Below, one piece after another: positions 34,748-43,102 of a DNA stretch of 64,000 nucleotides. The DNA comes from Streptomyces fagopyri. GTDB lineage: Bacteria > Actinomycetota > Actinomycetes > Streptomycetales > Streptomycetaceae. Positions within the stretch are counted from its first letter, which is position 1; each line of letters starts with the position of its first letter. The stretch lies in assembly GCF_009498275.1 (NCBI RefSeq), contig NZ_CP045643.1, forward strand, positions 496,001-560,000, given 5' to 3'. A program made the position numbers and the translations under genes. The notes beneath the pieces were generated by a model. The model saw nothing but the letters and a program-made list of their open reading frames with translations, had not been told where the DNA came from and searched no databases.

Positions 34748-35176
34748 GTGACAGAGACCCCTGGTGAGCGTACTGCGCGTACTGATCCCGCACGCGCGAT
34801 GTTCGAGGCCGACCCCGCCTCCCGTGGTCTGGGCATGGAACTGCTGGAGGCGGCGGGCGGGTCGGCGGTGGTCCGCATGACCGTGACCGCCGAGATGGTC
34901 AACGGCCACGGCATCGCCCACGGCGGTTACGTCTTCACCCTCGCCGACACGGCGTTCGCGTGCGCCTGCAACAGTTACGGCCCGGTGACCGTGGCCGCGG
35001 GCGCGGACATCTCCTTCACGGCTCCCGCCCAGGAGGGTGACGTGTTGACCGCGACCGCCCACGAGCGCACCCGGTACGGCCGTAGCGGGATCTACGACGT
35101 GACCGTCATGCGCGGCGAGACCGTCATCGCCGAGTTCCGCGGACGCAGCCGGGTCATCAAGGACACCTCGGAGTAG
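34748..35176 (+). CDS. PaaI family acyl-CoA thioesterase (hotdog fold)
   Basis: 142-residue hotdog protein with the PaaI pattern: NGHGIAHGGYVFTLADTAFA (active-site His and helix), then ADISFTAPAQEGDVLTATAH and IYDVTVMRGETVIAEFRG. PaaI thioesterases rescue CoA from stalled hydroxylated phenylacetyl-CoA intermediates, but no other phenylacetate (paa) gene is in the window, so it may hydrolyse other acyl-CoAs. GTG start at 34748 has GGAGG seven bases upstream. Stand-alone gene. Confidence 0.92.
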   Translation: MTETPGERTARTDPARAMFEADPASRGLGMELLEAAGGSAVVRMTVTAEMVNGHGIAHGGYVFTLADTAFACACNSYGPVTVAAGADISFTAPAQEGDVLTATAHERTRYGRSGIYDVTVMRGETVIAEFRGRSRVIKDTSE

Positions 35177-35648
35177 GCGGCGATTTCGGCCCGGGACGAC
35201 AGCCGCCGGGTGTCTCCCGCTCACCGACGGCCCGCGAACCGGCGGGACGGCCTCGTCTCGTCGTCGTCGGCAGTGACGGTGCGTGGCGACCAAGCGGCCA
35301 GGTGAGCCCATCAGCAGGGCGGCCGCGGGGTAGCCATGGGGATCCGTCACGCACGCCGGCTCGTCGCGCCCCCGGTCCGGGATGCCGTCCATGCGCACAT
35401 CGACGTGCCCGGTGCCGGCCGGGGCACAGAGGTCCGCCCCGGCGGTCATGGCGCAGCGGAGAGCGGTAGCTCAGCCGTTGTCCAACCCGCGTTCCGCGGC
35501 AGGCGCCCGGCCGCCCTCCGACCGCCTTCCGCGGGCGGTGCGTCCCATCACCCCAAGATCCCCAGCTACTACGCTTCGTAATTGACAATTGCGCTGGGTA
35601 ATTGCTGGGCGGATTTTCCAGCCCGTCGTAGACAACAGAGGAAGAGTC
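35177..35648. other. Intergenic region with AT-rich promoter island
   Basis: No gene supported. From 35570 the sequence becomes AT-rich for this genome; TTGACA lies at 35582-35587 within the near-palindrome AATTGACAATT, and TAATTGC follows. This is probably the promoter/operator of the secreted protein gene at 35649, but I cannot pair a convincing -10. Confidence 0.4.
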
Positions 35649-36314
35649 ATACGTATCCGCTTCGTCATGCCCGCCCTCGCGGCCGCGGCCGCGCCCACCG
35701 GCACGGCGTTCACGTTCACCGCTCCGACCGCGGCGGCGGGTTCCACGGTCCCGCACGAGCCGACCTACGGCAGCAAGATCCTGCTGCGGAACCAGTACCT
35801 GGGAGACAGTGGCTACCTGGACACCAACGGCCTGTCCGGTCAGCATGGCGCCGCGTACGACGTGAGCACCGACCAGACCCCCAACAGCCGCGGCCCCAAG
35901 ACCTCGGCCTGGAAGGTCGTCTCGGCCACCGGCAAGGCCGACGGGAGCCGCGTCACCAGCGGCGACGTCGTCCACCTCGTCAACCAGTACTCCAGTGGCA
36001 CCTGCCTGGACACCAACGGGCGCTCCGCCCGCTCCGGCGCCAAGTTCGACGTGTCGACCACGGCCGACGGGAACCGCGGCCGGGGCACCAGCAAGTGGCA
36101 CATCTTCGGCAAGGCGCCCTCCCCCTCCGACGGCCACCTCCGCACCGACGACGTCGTGAACCTGCTCAACGACTACGGCTCCGCGAACGGCGGGTTCCTC
36201 GACGTCAACGGCCTGTCCAGCCGGCAGGGCGGCGCCAAGTACGACGTGTCCACCAGCCACTACAGCGACCGCGGCCCGGGCACCGGCTCCTGGAAGGTCC
36301 GTCAGGCCTCCTGA
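35649..36314 (+). CDS. Secreted three-repeat (beta-trefoil-like) protein with probable ATA start
   Basis: 221 residues including a Sec-type signal peptide (IRIRFVMPALAAAAA onward, cleavage near APTAAAG). The mature part has three repeats of about 55-60 residues, each with V/I-LLNQY, a GxYLDTNG or GFLDVNG core, a GAKYDVST segment and a final SWKV-like strand, suggesting a trefoil or similar three-fold carbohydrate-binding fold. The only start that keeps the whole signal peptide and a good ribosome site (GAGGA, six bases) is ATA at 35649; the next ATG (35667) has no such site and a shorter signal. Upstream open frame has no better start. Could also be a mutated ATG. Confidence 0.72.
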   Translation: MRIRFVMPALAAAAAPTGTAFTFTAPTAAAGSTVPHEPTYGSKILLRNQYLGDSGYLDTNGLSGQHGAAYDVSTDQTPNSRGPKTSAWKVVSATGKADGSRVTSGDVVHLVNQYSSGTCLDTNGRSARSGAKFDVSTTADGNRGRGTSKWHIFGKAPSPSDGHLRTDDVVNLLNDYGSANGGFLDVNGLSSRQGGAKYDVSTSHYSDRGPGTGSWKVRQAS

Positions 36315-36336
36315 TTCCCGGCTCCCGCGCCACCCC

Positions 36337-36366
36337 GCCGGTCCCGCGCCGTCGCGTGGGACCGGC
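36337..36366 (+). terminator. Candidate terminator hairpin after the trefoil-like gene
   Basis: GCCGGTCCC and GGGACCGGC are perfect 9-base arms around a GC-rich 12-base loop, 23 bases past the stop codon and before the TetR gene promoter. Confidence 0.6.
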
Positions 36367-36433
36367 AGTTCACCGAGACCCGCCCGACGTTGCCGTCACC
36401 CGAGGCCAGGGGCTTATCAACGTTACGTGAAAA

Positions 36434-36453
36434 TATCACAACAGTGATAAATT
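36434..36453. promoter_or_regulatory. Candidate operator overlapping a leaderless promoter of the TetR gene
   Basis: TATCAC-AACA-GTGATA is a perfect inverted repeat (36434-36449), and TAAATT (36448-36453) forms a -10 element seven bases before the ATG at 36460. No ribosome site precedes the ATG. A TetR dimer bound here would block transcription, giving autorepression. Confidence 0.6.
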
Positions 36454-36459
36454 GGACAG

Positions 36460-37185
36460 ATGCAAGATCGGGCCGTACGTACCCAGCAACGGGTTCTGCG
36501 CGCCGCCGCGGAGCTCCTGAGCTCTCAAGGACGTGCGGGCGTTTCGACGCGCGCCGTCAGCGCGGCGGCCGGCGTGCAGCCGCCGACTCTGTACCGGCTG
36601 TTCGGGGACAAGGACGGGCTGCTCGACGCCCTCGCGGCGTACGGTTTCGAGCAGTATCTGCGCGAGAAACAGGCCCTCGACCAGACCGACGAACCCCTCG
36701 ACGACCTGCGCCGGTCCTGGGACCTGCACGTCGAATTCGGTCTGTCGCGCCCGGGGTTCTACGTGCTGATGTACGGCGAAGGCCGCTACCGCGGCGGAAT
36801 ACCGGGCGGACTCGAGACCATCGCGATCCTCCGCCGGACCCTTGCCCGGGTGGCCGCGACCGGGCGGCTTCGTATGAGCGTGGAGCGGGCCACGCAACTC
36901 GTCCACGCCATGGGCCTGGGTGTGGTGCTGTCCCTCATCGCCACGCCTCCTTCCGAGCGGGATGCGAGCCTGTCGACGACGGCCCGCGAACACGCACTGC
37001 GAATGATCACCACCGCGAGCGCCGTCGAGGAGGAGAGCGCGGACGTGGCATGCCGAGCCGTGTCCCTGCGCGAGGCGTTGTCCCGGAGCGGCACCACCGC
37101 GATGACACCGTCCGAACGCGCACTCCTGGCGGATTGGCTAGACCGCCTCGCCGACGGGAATCCCGCCGCCCGGTCGACCCCCTGA
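36460..37185 (+). CDS. TetR family transcriptional regulator
   Basis: 241 residues. The N-terminal helix-turn-helix (VRTQQRVLRAAAELLSSQGR; AGVSTRAVSAAAGVQPPTLY; RLFGDKDGLLDALA) is standard TetR, followed by an all-helical ligand domain (FGLSRPGFYVLMYGEG, then LVHAMGLGVVLSLIATPP). The ATG sits just after a palindromic operator-like site with no ribosome site, so the mRNA is probably leaderless and the gene autoregulated. The PP2C sensor gene follows after 16 bases on the same strand and may be under the same control. Ligand unknown. Confidence 0.92.
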   Translation: MQDRAVRTQQRVLRAAAELLSSQGRAGVSTRAVSAAAGVQPPTLYRLFGDKDGLLDALAAYGFEQYLREKQALDQTDEPLDDLRRSWDLHVEFGLSRPGFYVLMYGEGRYRGGIPGGLETIAILRRTLARVAATGRLRMSVERATQLVHAMGLGVVLSLIATPPSERDASLSTTAREHALRMITTASAVEEESADVACRAVSLREALSRSGTTAMTPSERALLADWLDRLADGNPAARSTP

Positions 37186-37201
37186 AGGAAGGACGGCGCC
37201 G

Positions 37202-39655
37202 ATGGCCAGAGCCAGGGACACGATGCCGCACGCCGGGCAAGAAGCCGGGCACACGGTCGACACGGCCACGGCGGTGGTGGACGCGCACGGCGTGGTCGTC
37301 GCGTGGGGCCGGGAGGCCGAGCGGCTCAGCGGCTTTCCGGCCGCCGAGGCGATCGGACTGTTCGCCGGGCGGCTCCTGGTGGACCCGGAAGTGGTCCTCA
37401 GAGCACCCGCCTTCACCGATCGCCGCCGCTGGGCGGACGGTTGGACCGGGATCGTCGGGCTCCACCGCCGCGACGGCACCCCGCTGGACGTGTACCTGCG
37501 GGTCTCCCCCCTCACGGAGCGGGACGGCGGAGTGCGGTGGCTGGTCACCGCGACCGAGATGACGGCAGTTCCCTCCTGGCCGATGAACGGGGCCGGGGTG
37601 CGGGCGCTCCTCACCGGGGCGCCGATCGGGATCGCCGTGCGCGACACCGACTTGCGGTGCACCTGGGTCAATGACGCGCTGGCTCTCCAGGACGGCATCC
37701 CCCGCGAGAAGAGGCTCGGGCGCCGGCTGACGGAGGTGCTGCCGGGGCCCGAGGCCGAGTCCGTCGAGGCGGTGATGCGGCTGGTCCTGCAGAGCGGGAA
37801 GCCGCAGGTCGACCACGAATACCGCGCGTGGATGCCGGCGAAACCACAGCAGGAACACGCGTTCTCGACCTCGTTCTTCCGTCTCGACGACGCCGACGGG
37901 CGCACCCTGGGGATATGCGCCATGAGCGTCGACGTGACGGACCGGCAGCGGGCCCGCGAGCGTCTGGCCGTGCTCAGCGAGGCCAGCACCCGGATCGGCA
38001 CCACGTTGGAGGTGATGAGAACCGGGCAGGAACTCGCCGACCTGGCCGTGGCCCGCATCGCGGACTACGTCACCGTGGACCTGGCGGAGTCCGTCACGCA
38101 GGGCGAGGACTCCCTGGCCCGGCTCGGCTCGACGAACGGCCACGTCCCCGCGTTCCGTCGGGCGGGGGTCGCCTCGATTCGCGAGGGCGTTCCGGAGTCG
38201 CTCTGGTCACGCGGCGAGACCGTGCCCGTACCGGCCCCTTCCCCGTTCACGGAGGTCCTGGCCTCGGGCGAATCCCATCTCGAACCTGTGCTGGACACCT
38301 CGCGAGGCACCTGGCTGGACCGGGACCACGAACGGCTGGACAAGATACGCAGGTACGGAATGCACTCGCTGATGATCGTGCCGATCCACGCGCGTGGTGC
38401 GGTGCTGGGCGTGGCGGTCTTCGTCCGCGTGGGTGACTCCCTGCCCTTCGAGGCGGACGACCTGCGGTTGGCCGAGGAACTCGTCGCGCGTGCAGCCCTG
38501 TCCCTGGAGAACGCCCGCCGCTACGTACGCGAACGCGCCGCGGCCCTCGTCCTTCAGCGCAACCTGCTGCCAGGCAGGCTCATCGGCGGGGTGGCCGTCG
38601 ACGTGGCGTCCCACTACGTTCCCGCCGACACGCAACACGGCGTGGGCGGCGACTGGTTCGACGTCATCCCGCTCTCCGGCGCCCGGGTCGCCCTGGTCGT
38701 GGGCGATGTGGTCGGCCACGGCATCAACGCCGCGGCGACCATGGGCCGTCTGCGGGCCGCGGTGCACACACTCGCCAACATGGACCTGTGCCCGGACGAG
38801 TTGCTGGCACATCTCGACGACACCATCTCGCGGCTCGACGTGGAGGACGGCGGCATCCCGGAACGCGCCGCCGCGGAGTCGGGCGCCACCTGCCTGTACG
38901 CCGTGTACGACCCGGCCACGCGACGTTGCACGATGGCGCGGGCGGGCCACCCGCCGCCCGTGGTCATCTCGCCCGAGGGCCAGGTCTCGATCCCCGACCT
39001 CCCTGCCGGTCTGCCGCTCGGTGTCGGGCAGGCGTCCTTCGAGGCGGTGGAGGTGGAACTGCCCGAGGGCTGTGTCGTCGCCTTCTACACCGACGGGCTC
39101 GTGGAGACCCGGGACCAGGACATCGACGCCGGGATAAGCCGCCTGGGCGCCGTCCTGGCACGACCGGACCGACCTTTGGACGAGCTCTGCACGGCCGCGT
39201 TCGACACCCTGGCGGCCAGAGCGCTGGAGGACGACGCCACCCTGCTCCTGGCCCGGCCGCACGCGCTGATGCCGTCACAGATCGCCACCTGGGACCTGCC
39301 GAACGATCCGGTCGTCGTCGCGCACGCCCGGAACCTGGCCACCACACAGCTGACCGGATGGGGACTGGAGGCGCTGACCGCCACCACGGAACTCATCGTC
39401 AGCGAGCTGGTCACCAACGCCGTACGACACGGTGCCGGCCCCATCACCCTTCGCCTCATCCGCCACGAGGTGCTGGTGTGCGAGGTAACCGACACCAGCG
39501 ATTCCGTCCCACGTCTGCGCCATGCCCGTCCGACGGACGAGGGCGGCCGCGGTCTCTTTCTCGTCGGGCAGATGTCCAGTCGCCGAGGCACCCGCCACTC
39601 CCCCACCGGCAAGACCGTCTGGGCCGAACAGGAGATCAACGTGCCCCTCCCCTGA
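37202..39655 (+). CDS. PAS-PAS-GAF-SpoIIE phosphatase with C-terminal histidine-kinase-like ATPase
   Basis: 817 residues. Two PAS-type sensors (about 15-130 and 140-260; CTWVNDALALQDGIP in the second), a GAF domain (about 270-430), a SpoIIE PP2C domain (about 440-665; GGDWFDVIPLSGARVALVVG, GDVVGHGINAAATM, then a late DDATLLLARP) and a C-terminal RsbW-like ATPase (about 690-815; TELIVSELVTNAVRHG, then GGRGLFLVGQMSSRRG) are visible. Phosphatase and anti-sigma-like kinase in one chain are common in Streptomyces. It would adjust phosphorylation of an anti-anti-sigma protein according to bound ligands. ATG has GGAAGGA upstream; likely co-transcribed with the TetR gene. Confidence 0.9.
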   Translation: MARARDTMPHAGQEAGHTVDTATAVVDAHGVVVAWGREAERLSGFPAAEAIGLFAGRLLVDPEVVLRAPAFTDRRRWADGWTGIVGLHRRDGTPLDVYLRVSPLTERDGGVRWLVTATEMTAVPSWPMNGAGVRALLTGAPIGIAVRDTDLRCTWVNDALALQDGIPREKRLGRRLTEVLPGPEAESVEAVMRLVLQSGKPQVDHEYRAWMPAKPQQEHAFSTSFFRLDDADGRTLGICAMSVDVTDRQRARERLAVLSEASTRIGTTLEVMRTGQELADLAVARIADYVTVDLAESVTQGEDSLARLGSTNGHVPAFRRAGVASIREGVPESLWSRGETVPVPAPSPFTEVLASGESHLEPVLDTSRGTWLDRDHERLDKIRRYGMHSLMIVPIHARGAVLGVAVFVRVGDSLPFEADDLRLAEELVARAALSLENARRYVRERAAALVLQRNLLPGRLIGGVAVDVASHYVPADTQHGVGGDWFDVIPLSGARVALVVGDVVGHGINAAATMGRLRAAVHTLANMDLCPDELLAHLDDTISRLDVEDGGIPERAAAESGATCLYAVYDPATRRCTMARAGHPPPVVISPEGQVSIPDLPAGLPLGVGQASFEAVEVELPEGCVVAFYTDGLVETRDQDIDAGISRLGAVLARPDRPLDELCTAAFDTLAARALEDDATLLLARPHALMPSQIATWDLPNDPVVVAHARNLATTQLTGWGLEALTATTELIVSELVTNAVRHGAGPITLRLIRHEVLVCEVTDTSDSVPRLRHARPTDEGGRGLFLVGQMSSRRGTRHSPTGKTVWAEQEINVPLP

Positions 39656-40054
39656 GGACCCGACCCCGCCGGACCAACCGCGTTTGCGTGACAGGAAGTT
39701 CAGCACTTGGCGCCGCGTCCCGCGGTCGAGACCGCCGTGGCGGGCATCAGGGCACCGGCGCCCAGCCGGTGGCATATTCACCGACCGCCCCCACGCTGAG
39801 CACCGACCAGGTGGGTTCCGCCCAGGTGGGTTCCGCCCAGCACGACCGCGCGCCCCACGCCGAACCCACGGGCACGATCAGGGCCGCGTGGACGCATGTT
39901 CGGGGGCTGACGCCTGATCCTCGCATTCATGCTCCGCCGGACGGCGGGTGACAGGCCGGTGTCCGGCATCAGGTCACCCTCGCCGGCGCCGCCTCGGAGC
40001 GCGACTGGACAGGACGCATACTGCCGGCACGGGGTGGGCGACCTGGGGGGACCA
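39656..40054. other. Intergenic region with a 15-bp direct repeat
   Basis: No gene is supported. The 15-base unit CAGGTGGGTTCCGCC is perfectly repeated in tandem at 39809-39838. Confidence 0.55.
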
Positions 40055-40762
40055 ATGGGGGCTGGACGGGTCGCACGGCTGACGGCACGCGGCGTGGTCT
40101 TCCTCGCCCTCGCCGCTTGTACCAGTGGGGAACACGGGCAGGGCTCCCGCCCTGGCACCGTCCCACTCCGCTCGTCGTCTCCGGCGACGCCGACAGCGGT
40201 CGCGGGGCCGGCCCGTCCGCTGGGGGCGGCGGCACGGCTCGGGCCGGCGGACATTACCTGGCCGACCTGATCAACAGCACGGCCCTCCCCGGTGAATACC
40301 CCAGACCGCCACGGGAGGCGGTGGTGGTCGTCCACCGGGGCCGTGGGGGCAGCAGGCACTTCGGGTGGATCTCGGGCGACAGCTACTGCCTCGGCCACAG
40401 CTTCCAGGGGGCGCACTCGATCACCTGCGGCCTCTACGACGACGACACCGCCACTCTCGTCGCCACCGGTGCGGACTACGCCCCCGCGCGCGGTCGGCCG
40501 GCTGCACGGGTTCACCGACCGCTTGCCGTCACAGGACGCACCCAACCAGTACTACTACACGTTCGCCGTCGTCATCGACGACGCCGGTCCGTTCCGCCTC
40601 ACCGGCGACGACCACCGAGGCGTCCTCTACCAGGCCAGAGCCGTACTGAAACCGGACCGCGCAGTCACCTTCGTGGAGTGGGGCTCCTACGGTCCCGAGA
40701 TACCGCCGCACGCCAAGATCTGCAGCTCCTCCAGCCACCGCTGCCTCACCGACGCCGACTGA
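40055..40762 (+). pseudogene. Lipoprotein gene interrupted by two compensating frameshifts
   Basis: ATG at 40055, with GGGGGG just upstream, starts a lipoprotein signal (GVVFLALAAC, lipobox LAAC). Around 40215-40260 coding sense moves to another frame, which reads HYLADLINSTALPGEYPRPP and FGWISGDSYCLGHSFQGAHS; around 40490-40510 it returns to the original frame and reads LHGFTDRLPSQDAPNQYYY, then FVEWGSYGPEIPPHAKICSS to the stop at 40762. The first shift lies in a G-rich run, the second in GCGCGCGG. The three pieces together make one plausible secreted protein of about 235 residues. It is either a pseudogene or two sequencing errors. Confidence 0.6.
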
Positions 40763-41670
40763 CGGACGGCCCCGGATCCATGTGGCCGCGCCCAGCCCGC
40801 CAGTCCAACACGCCGTGCCCCAGGCTGTGGAATCGACGAGCGGTCACGGCCTGGCGAGACGCGCCGCGGTCAGCGACTCCGGATGGCTCCACGGCGCCGC
40901 TCCGAGGACGGCGGAGGCGGCGAGAAGGTGTCCTCGTCCTCGTTCAGTGGCGGCAGCTCAACCGTGTACTGCGGCTGGAGGAACAGATCACGATGCTGCG
41001 GCGCGGCAGGCACGTCGGACTTGTTCCGCTCGGGTCGGGCAGAATCGGGGCTGGGCGAGAGAGCAGCCATACACAACCATCCAGAGTTGAGGGTCGCACG
41101 GGTCCGGAGCAGCGCTGGAGACCGGTGAGAATCTGCGTCTCACTCCCCCGTGTGCCAGTCCATTAGATCCTATTGGCGGCAGCACGGTGTCAGCGCGACG
41201 ACGAGGAGCACGCGGAGGCGGATCGGTTCGGCCGCCCGCGCCCCCTTCTCCCGTGCGACCAGCATACTGTTGGTTCGCAGGAACGCGTTGGCCCGCTCTT
41301 CGACCTCGGCGGCATCCGGGCCGGTGACCCCGGACGATCCCAGCCGGTGGGCGTTGGCCCTGGCGGGGCCGGGCGTGTCGTTCGTCCGCCGGCGGGCGGC
41401 GATCGGTGTCCTCATGAATGAGCCGGTTGCGGCGAGCCGGATACGGAATCCACGACGACCAGCGTTCCTGACGGGCTTCAGCAGTACGCGAGTTGGGTTC
41501 GGGGCCGGCTGTGTTCCGCGCCGAACGGAGGATTGACGGGCCCGTGAACGGATGGACCGACGCTCTGTCCCTCGTTCCCACACGTCGACGGCCGTTCCGT
41601 GTGAACCCTCGATCCGGTGCCGTCCTGCGCCTGGCCGCCCGGTGTGTCCGCGGTCCGCTGGCTGCCGGCG
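40763..41670. other. About 900 bases without a confident gene
   Basis: Several short open frames occur. The best is at 40870-41070 (minus), listed separately; another of 81 codons (minus, ATG at 41415, stop at 41170) looks partly protein-like but has no ribosome site and no recognisable family. Confidence 0.4.
40870..41070 (-). CDS. Possible small acidic/proline-rich protein
   Basis: 66-residue open frame starting MAALSPSPDSARPERNK, with PQYTVELPPLNEDEDTF in the middle and a basic end. It is not an obvious shadow of another gene, and its acidic centre is unlike random GC-rich sequence. No ribosome site is evident and I know no homologue, so it may not be real. It lies on the minus strand past the lipoprotein pseudogene. 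Confidence 0.25.
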   Translation of the reverse strand: MAALSPSPDSARPERNKSDVPAAPQHRDLFLQPQYTVELPPLNEDEDTFSPPPPSSERRRGAIRSR

Positions 41671-42930
41671 TCATCCGGTCCCGTACCGGTCGGTCTCGCT
41701 CGCGACTCCGGCGCGCTCCCGCCGCACCCGTTCGTTCACAGGACACGTGCCGTGGCCGTCCTCGCCGGCACCCTCCACGGCCGTCGGGGGCCGGCGGCGT
41801 ACCGCGACCATGGCGACGTCGTCCTGCACCTCGCCGCCCGCGTGGACCGTCAGGTCACTCATGAGGCGCTCGATCAGGTGATGCGGTTCGTCCTCGGCGA
41901 GAAGCGCGAAACGGTCGAGCGCCGGGTAGAACACGCCCGCCCCGTCGCGAGTCTCGAGGAGGCCGTCGGTGTGCAGGAGAAGCGTGTCGTCCGGCTCGAA
42001 CCGGAAGGTGTCGACCTGATAGGCCGTCCGGTCGCCGCCCAGGCCGAGCGGCGGTGCCGGCTGCGGAACTTCCAGGAGGTCCACCTCTTCACCGTGAGAG
42101 CGCATCGAGTCGGGGTGGCCGCAGCTGATCACGCGGACGACATGGAGGTCGTCGGGTATCTCCAGGACGAGAGCGGTGATGAACCGCTCCGACGCGTTGG
42201 TGTCCGTCAAACTCACCTGGTCGACGCGGCGGCGCACACCGGCGTCCAGGGACAGCGCGACATGCTCCAGCCGCACGTCGCGGTGCGCGGCCTCGCGGAA
42301 CGCGCCGATGACGGCCGCCGCGTCGTCGACTGCCGCCAAGCCGTTTCCCCGCACGTCACCGATCAGCATGCGGACCGTGTCGCCGACGCGTTCGGCGGCG
42401 TACACGTCTCCGCCGATGTGTGCGTGGGCGGCGGCCGAGCGATAGGCCGTGGCGATTTCCAGACCCGCCATACGACAGGGCAGCGGGGGCAGCAGCGCCT
42501 TCTGCGCCGTCTCCGAGACGCAGCGCACCGCGCAGAGCGTTCGATGATCCACGTCTCGCACGCGCCGGAACACGAGGACCAGGACGCAGACGACCAGCAG
42601 ACCCAGGACGTCGATCGCGAGAATGGGTGAGCGGGGCAGACCGTCGTCGACGTCGACCGCGACCACGCCGAGACAGGCCAGGGCGGTCATGCTGACGGTC
42701 GTGCGCGTGTTGTCCACCACCGCGGTGAGCGCGGGCACCGCCACCAACAGCACTTCCAGGTGAACGTCCGCGGGGACGATCACGCCCCACAGGGTGACAC
42801 CCAGCAGTACGACCGAGGCGACCACCAGCGCGATGAGCGTTCGCAGCCGTACCGCCGGGAAGCTGAGGACGAACCCCCCGTCCGTCACAGCGCCGTGCGC
42901 ACCTGTGTCCATGGGTGCCTCCTTCGTCAT
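41671..42930 (-). CDS. Membrane-anchored SpoIIE-type PP2C phosphatase
   Basis: 419 residues. Four hydrophobic helices fill residues 25-140 (RTLIALVVASVVLLGVTLWG; EVLLVAVPALTAVV; then two more), after which ALLPPLPCRMAGLEIATAYR starts the SpoIIE phosphatase domain with HIGGDVYAAERVG, IGDVRGNGLAAV and a terminal DDVAMVAVR. It probably dephosphorylates an anti-anti-sigma protein at the membrane. ATG at 42930 has AGGAGG five bases upstream; an in-frame ATG at 42912 also has GGAGG, so either may be used. The C-terminal 30 residues after the phosphatase are low-complexity. It is the third such phosphatase in the window. Confidence 0.9.
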   Translation of the reverse strand: MTKEAPMDTGAHGAVTDGGFVLSFPAVRLRTLIALVVASVVLLGVTLWGVIVPADVHLEVLLVAVPALTAVVDNTRTTVSMTALACLGVVAVDVDDGLPRSPILAIDVLGLLVVCVLVLVFRRVRDVDHRTLCAVRCVSETAQKALLPPLPCRMAGLEIATAYRSAAAHAHIGGDVYAAERVGDTVRMLIGDVRGNGLAAVDDAAAVIGAFREAAHRDVRLEHVALSLDAGVRRRVDQVSLTDTNASERFITALVLEIPDDLHVVRVISCGHPDSMRSHGEEVDLLEVPQPAPPLGLGGDRTAYQVDTFRFEPDDTLLLHTDGLLETRDGAGVFYPALDRFALLAEDEPHHLIERLMSDLTVHAGGEVQDDVAMVAVRRRPPTAVEGAGEDGHGTCPVNERVRRERAGVASETDRYGTG

Positions 42931-43072
42931 GAGAACCTCCTGTCACGTACGAAAGCGGCTGGTCCGGCCGGCGGTCGGGTGTCCGCCGGGGCCGGTGGGC
43001 AGCCTCGGTCGTGCGTCATGTCATCCGTGTCGTCTCAACGCGGCCGATCGGGCGTCGAAGGGGCCGACCGGG

Positions 43073-43089
43073 CCGACCGGGCCGGTCGG
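43073..43089 (-). terminator. Candidate terminator hairpin after the acetolactate-synthase-like gene
   Basis: CCGACCGG and CCGGTCGG form a perfect inverted repeat with a one-base centre, 14 bases past the stop at 43103 on the minus strand, inside a short GGGCCGACC repeat tract. Confidence 0.5.
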
Positions 43090-43102
43090 ACCGGCCGGAC
43101 CG

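Noticed and set aside
34748..35176. Phenylacetate catabolic cluster
   Set aside because: Only the PaaI thioesterase is present; no other paa gene lies in the window.
41170..41415. 81-codon minus-strand open frame
   Set aside because: Partly protein-like but lacks ribosome site, motif and conserved context.
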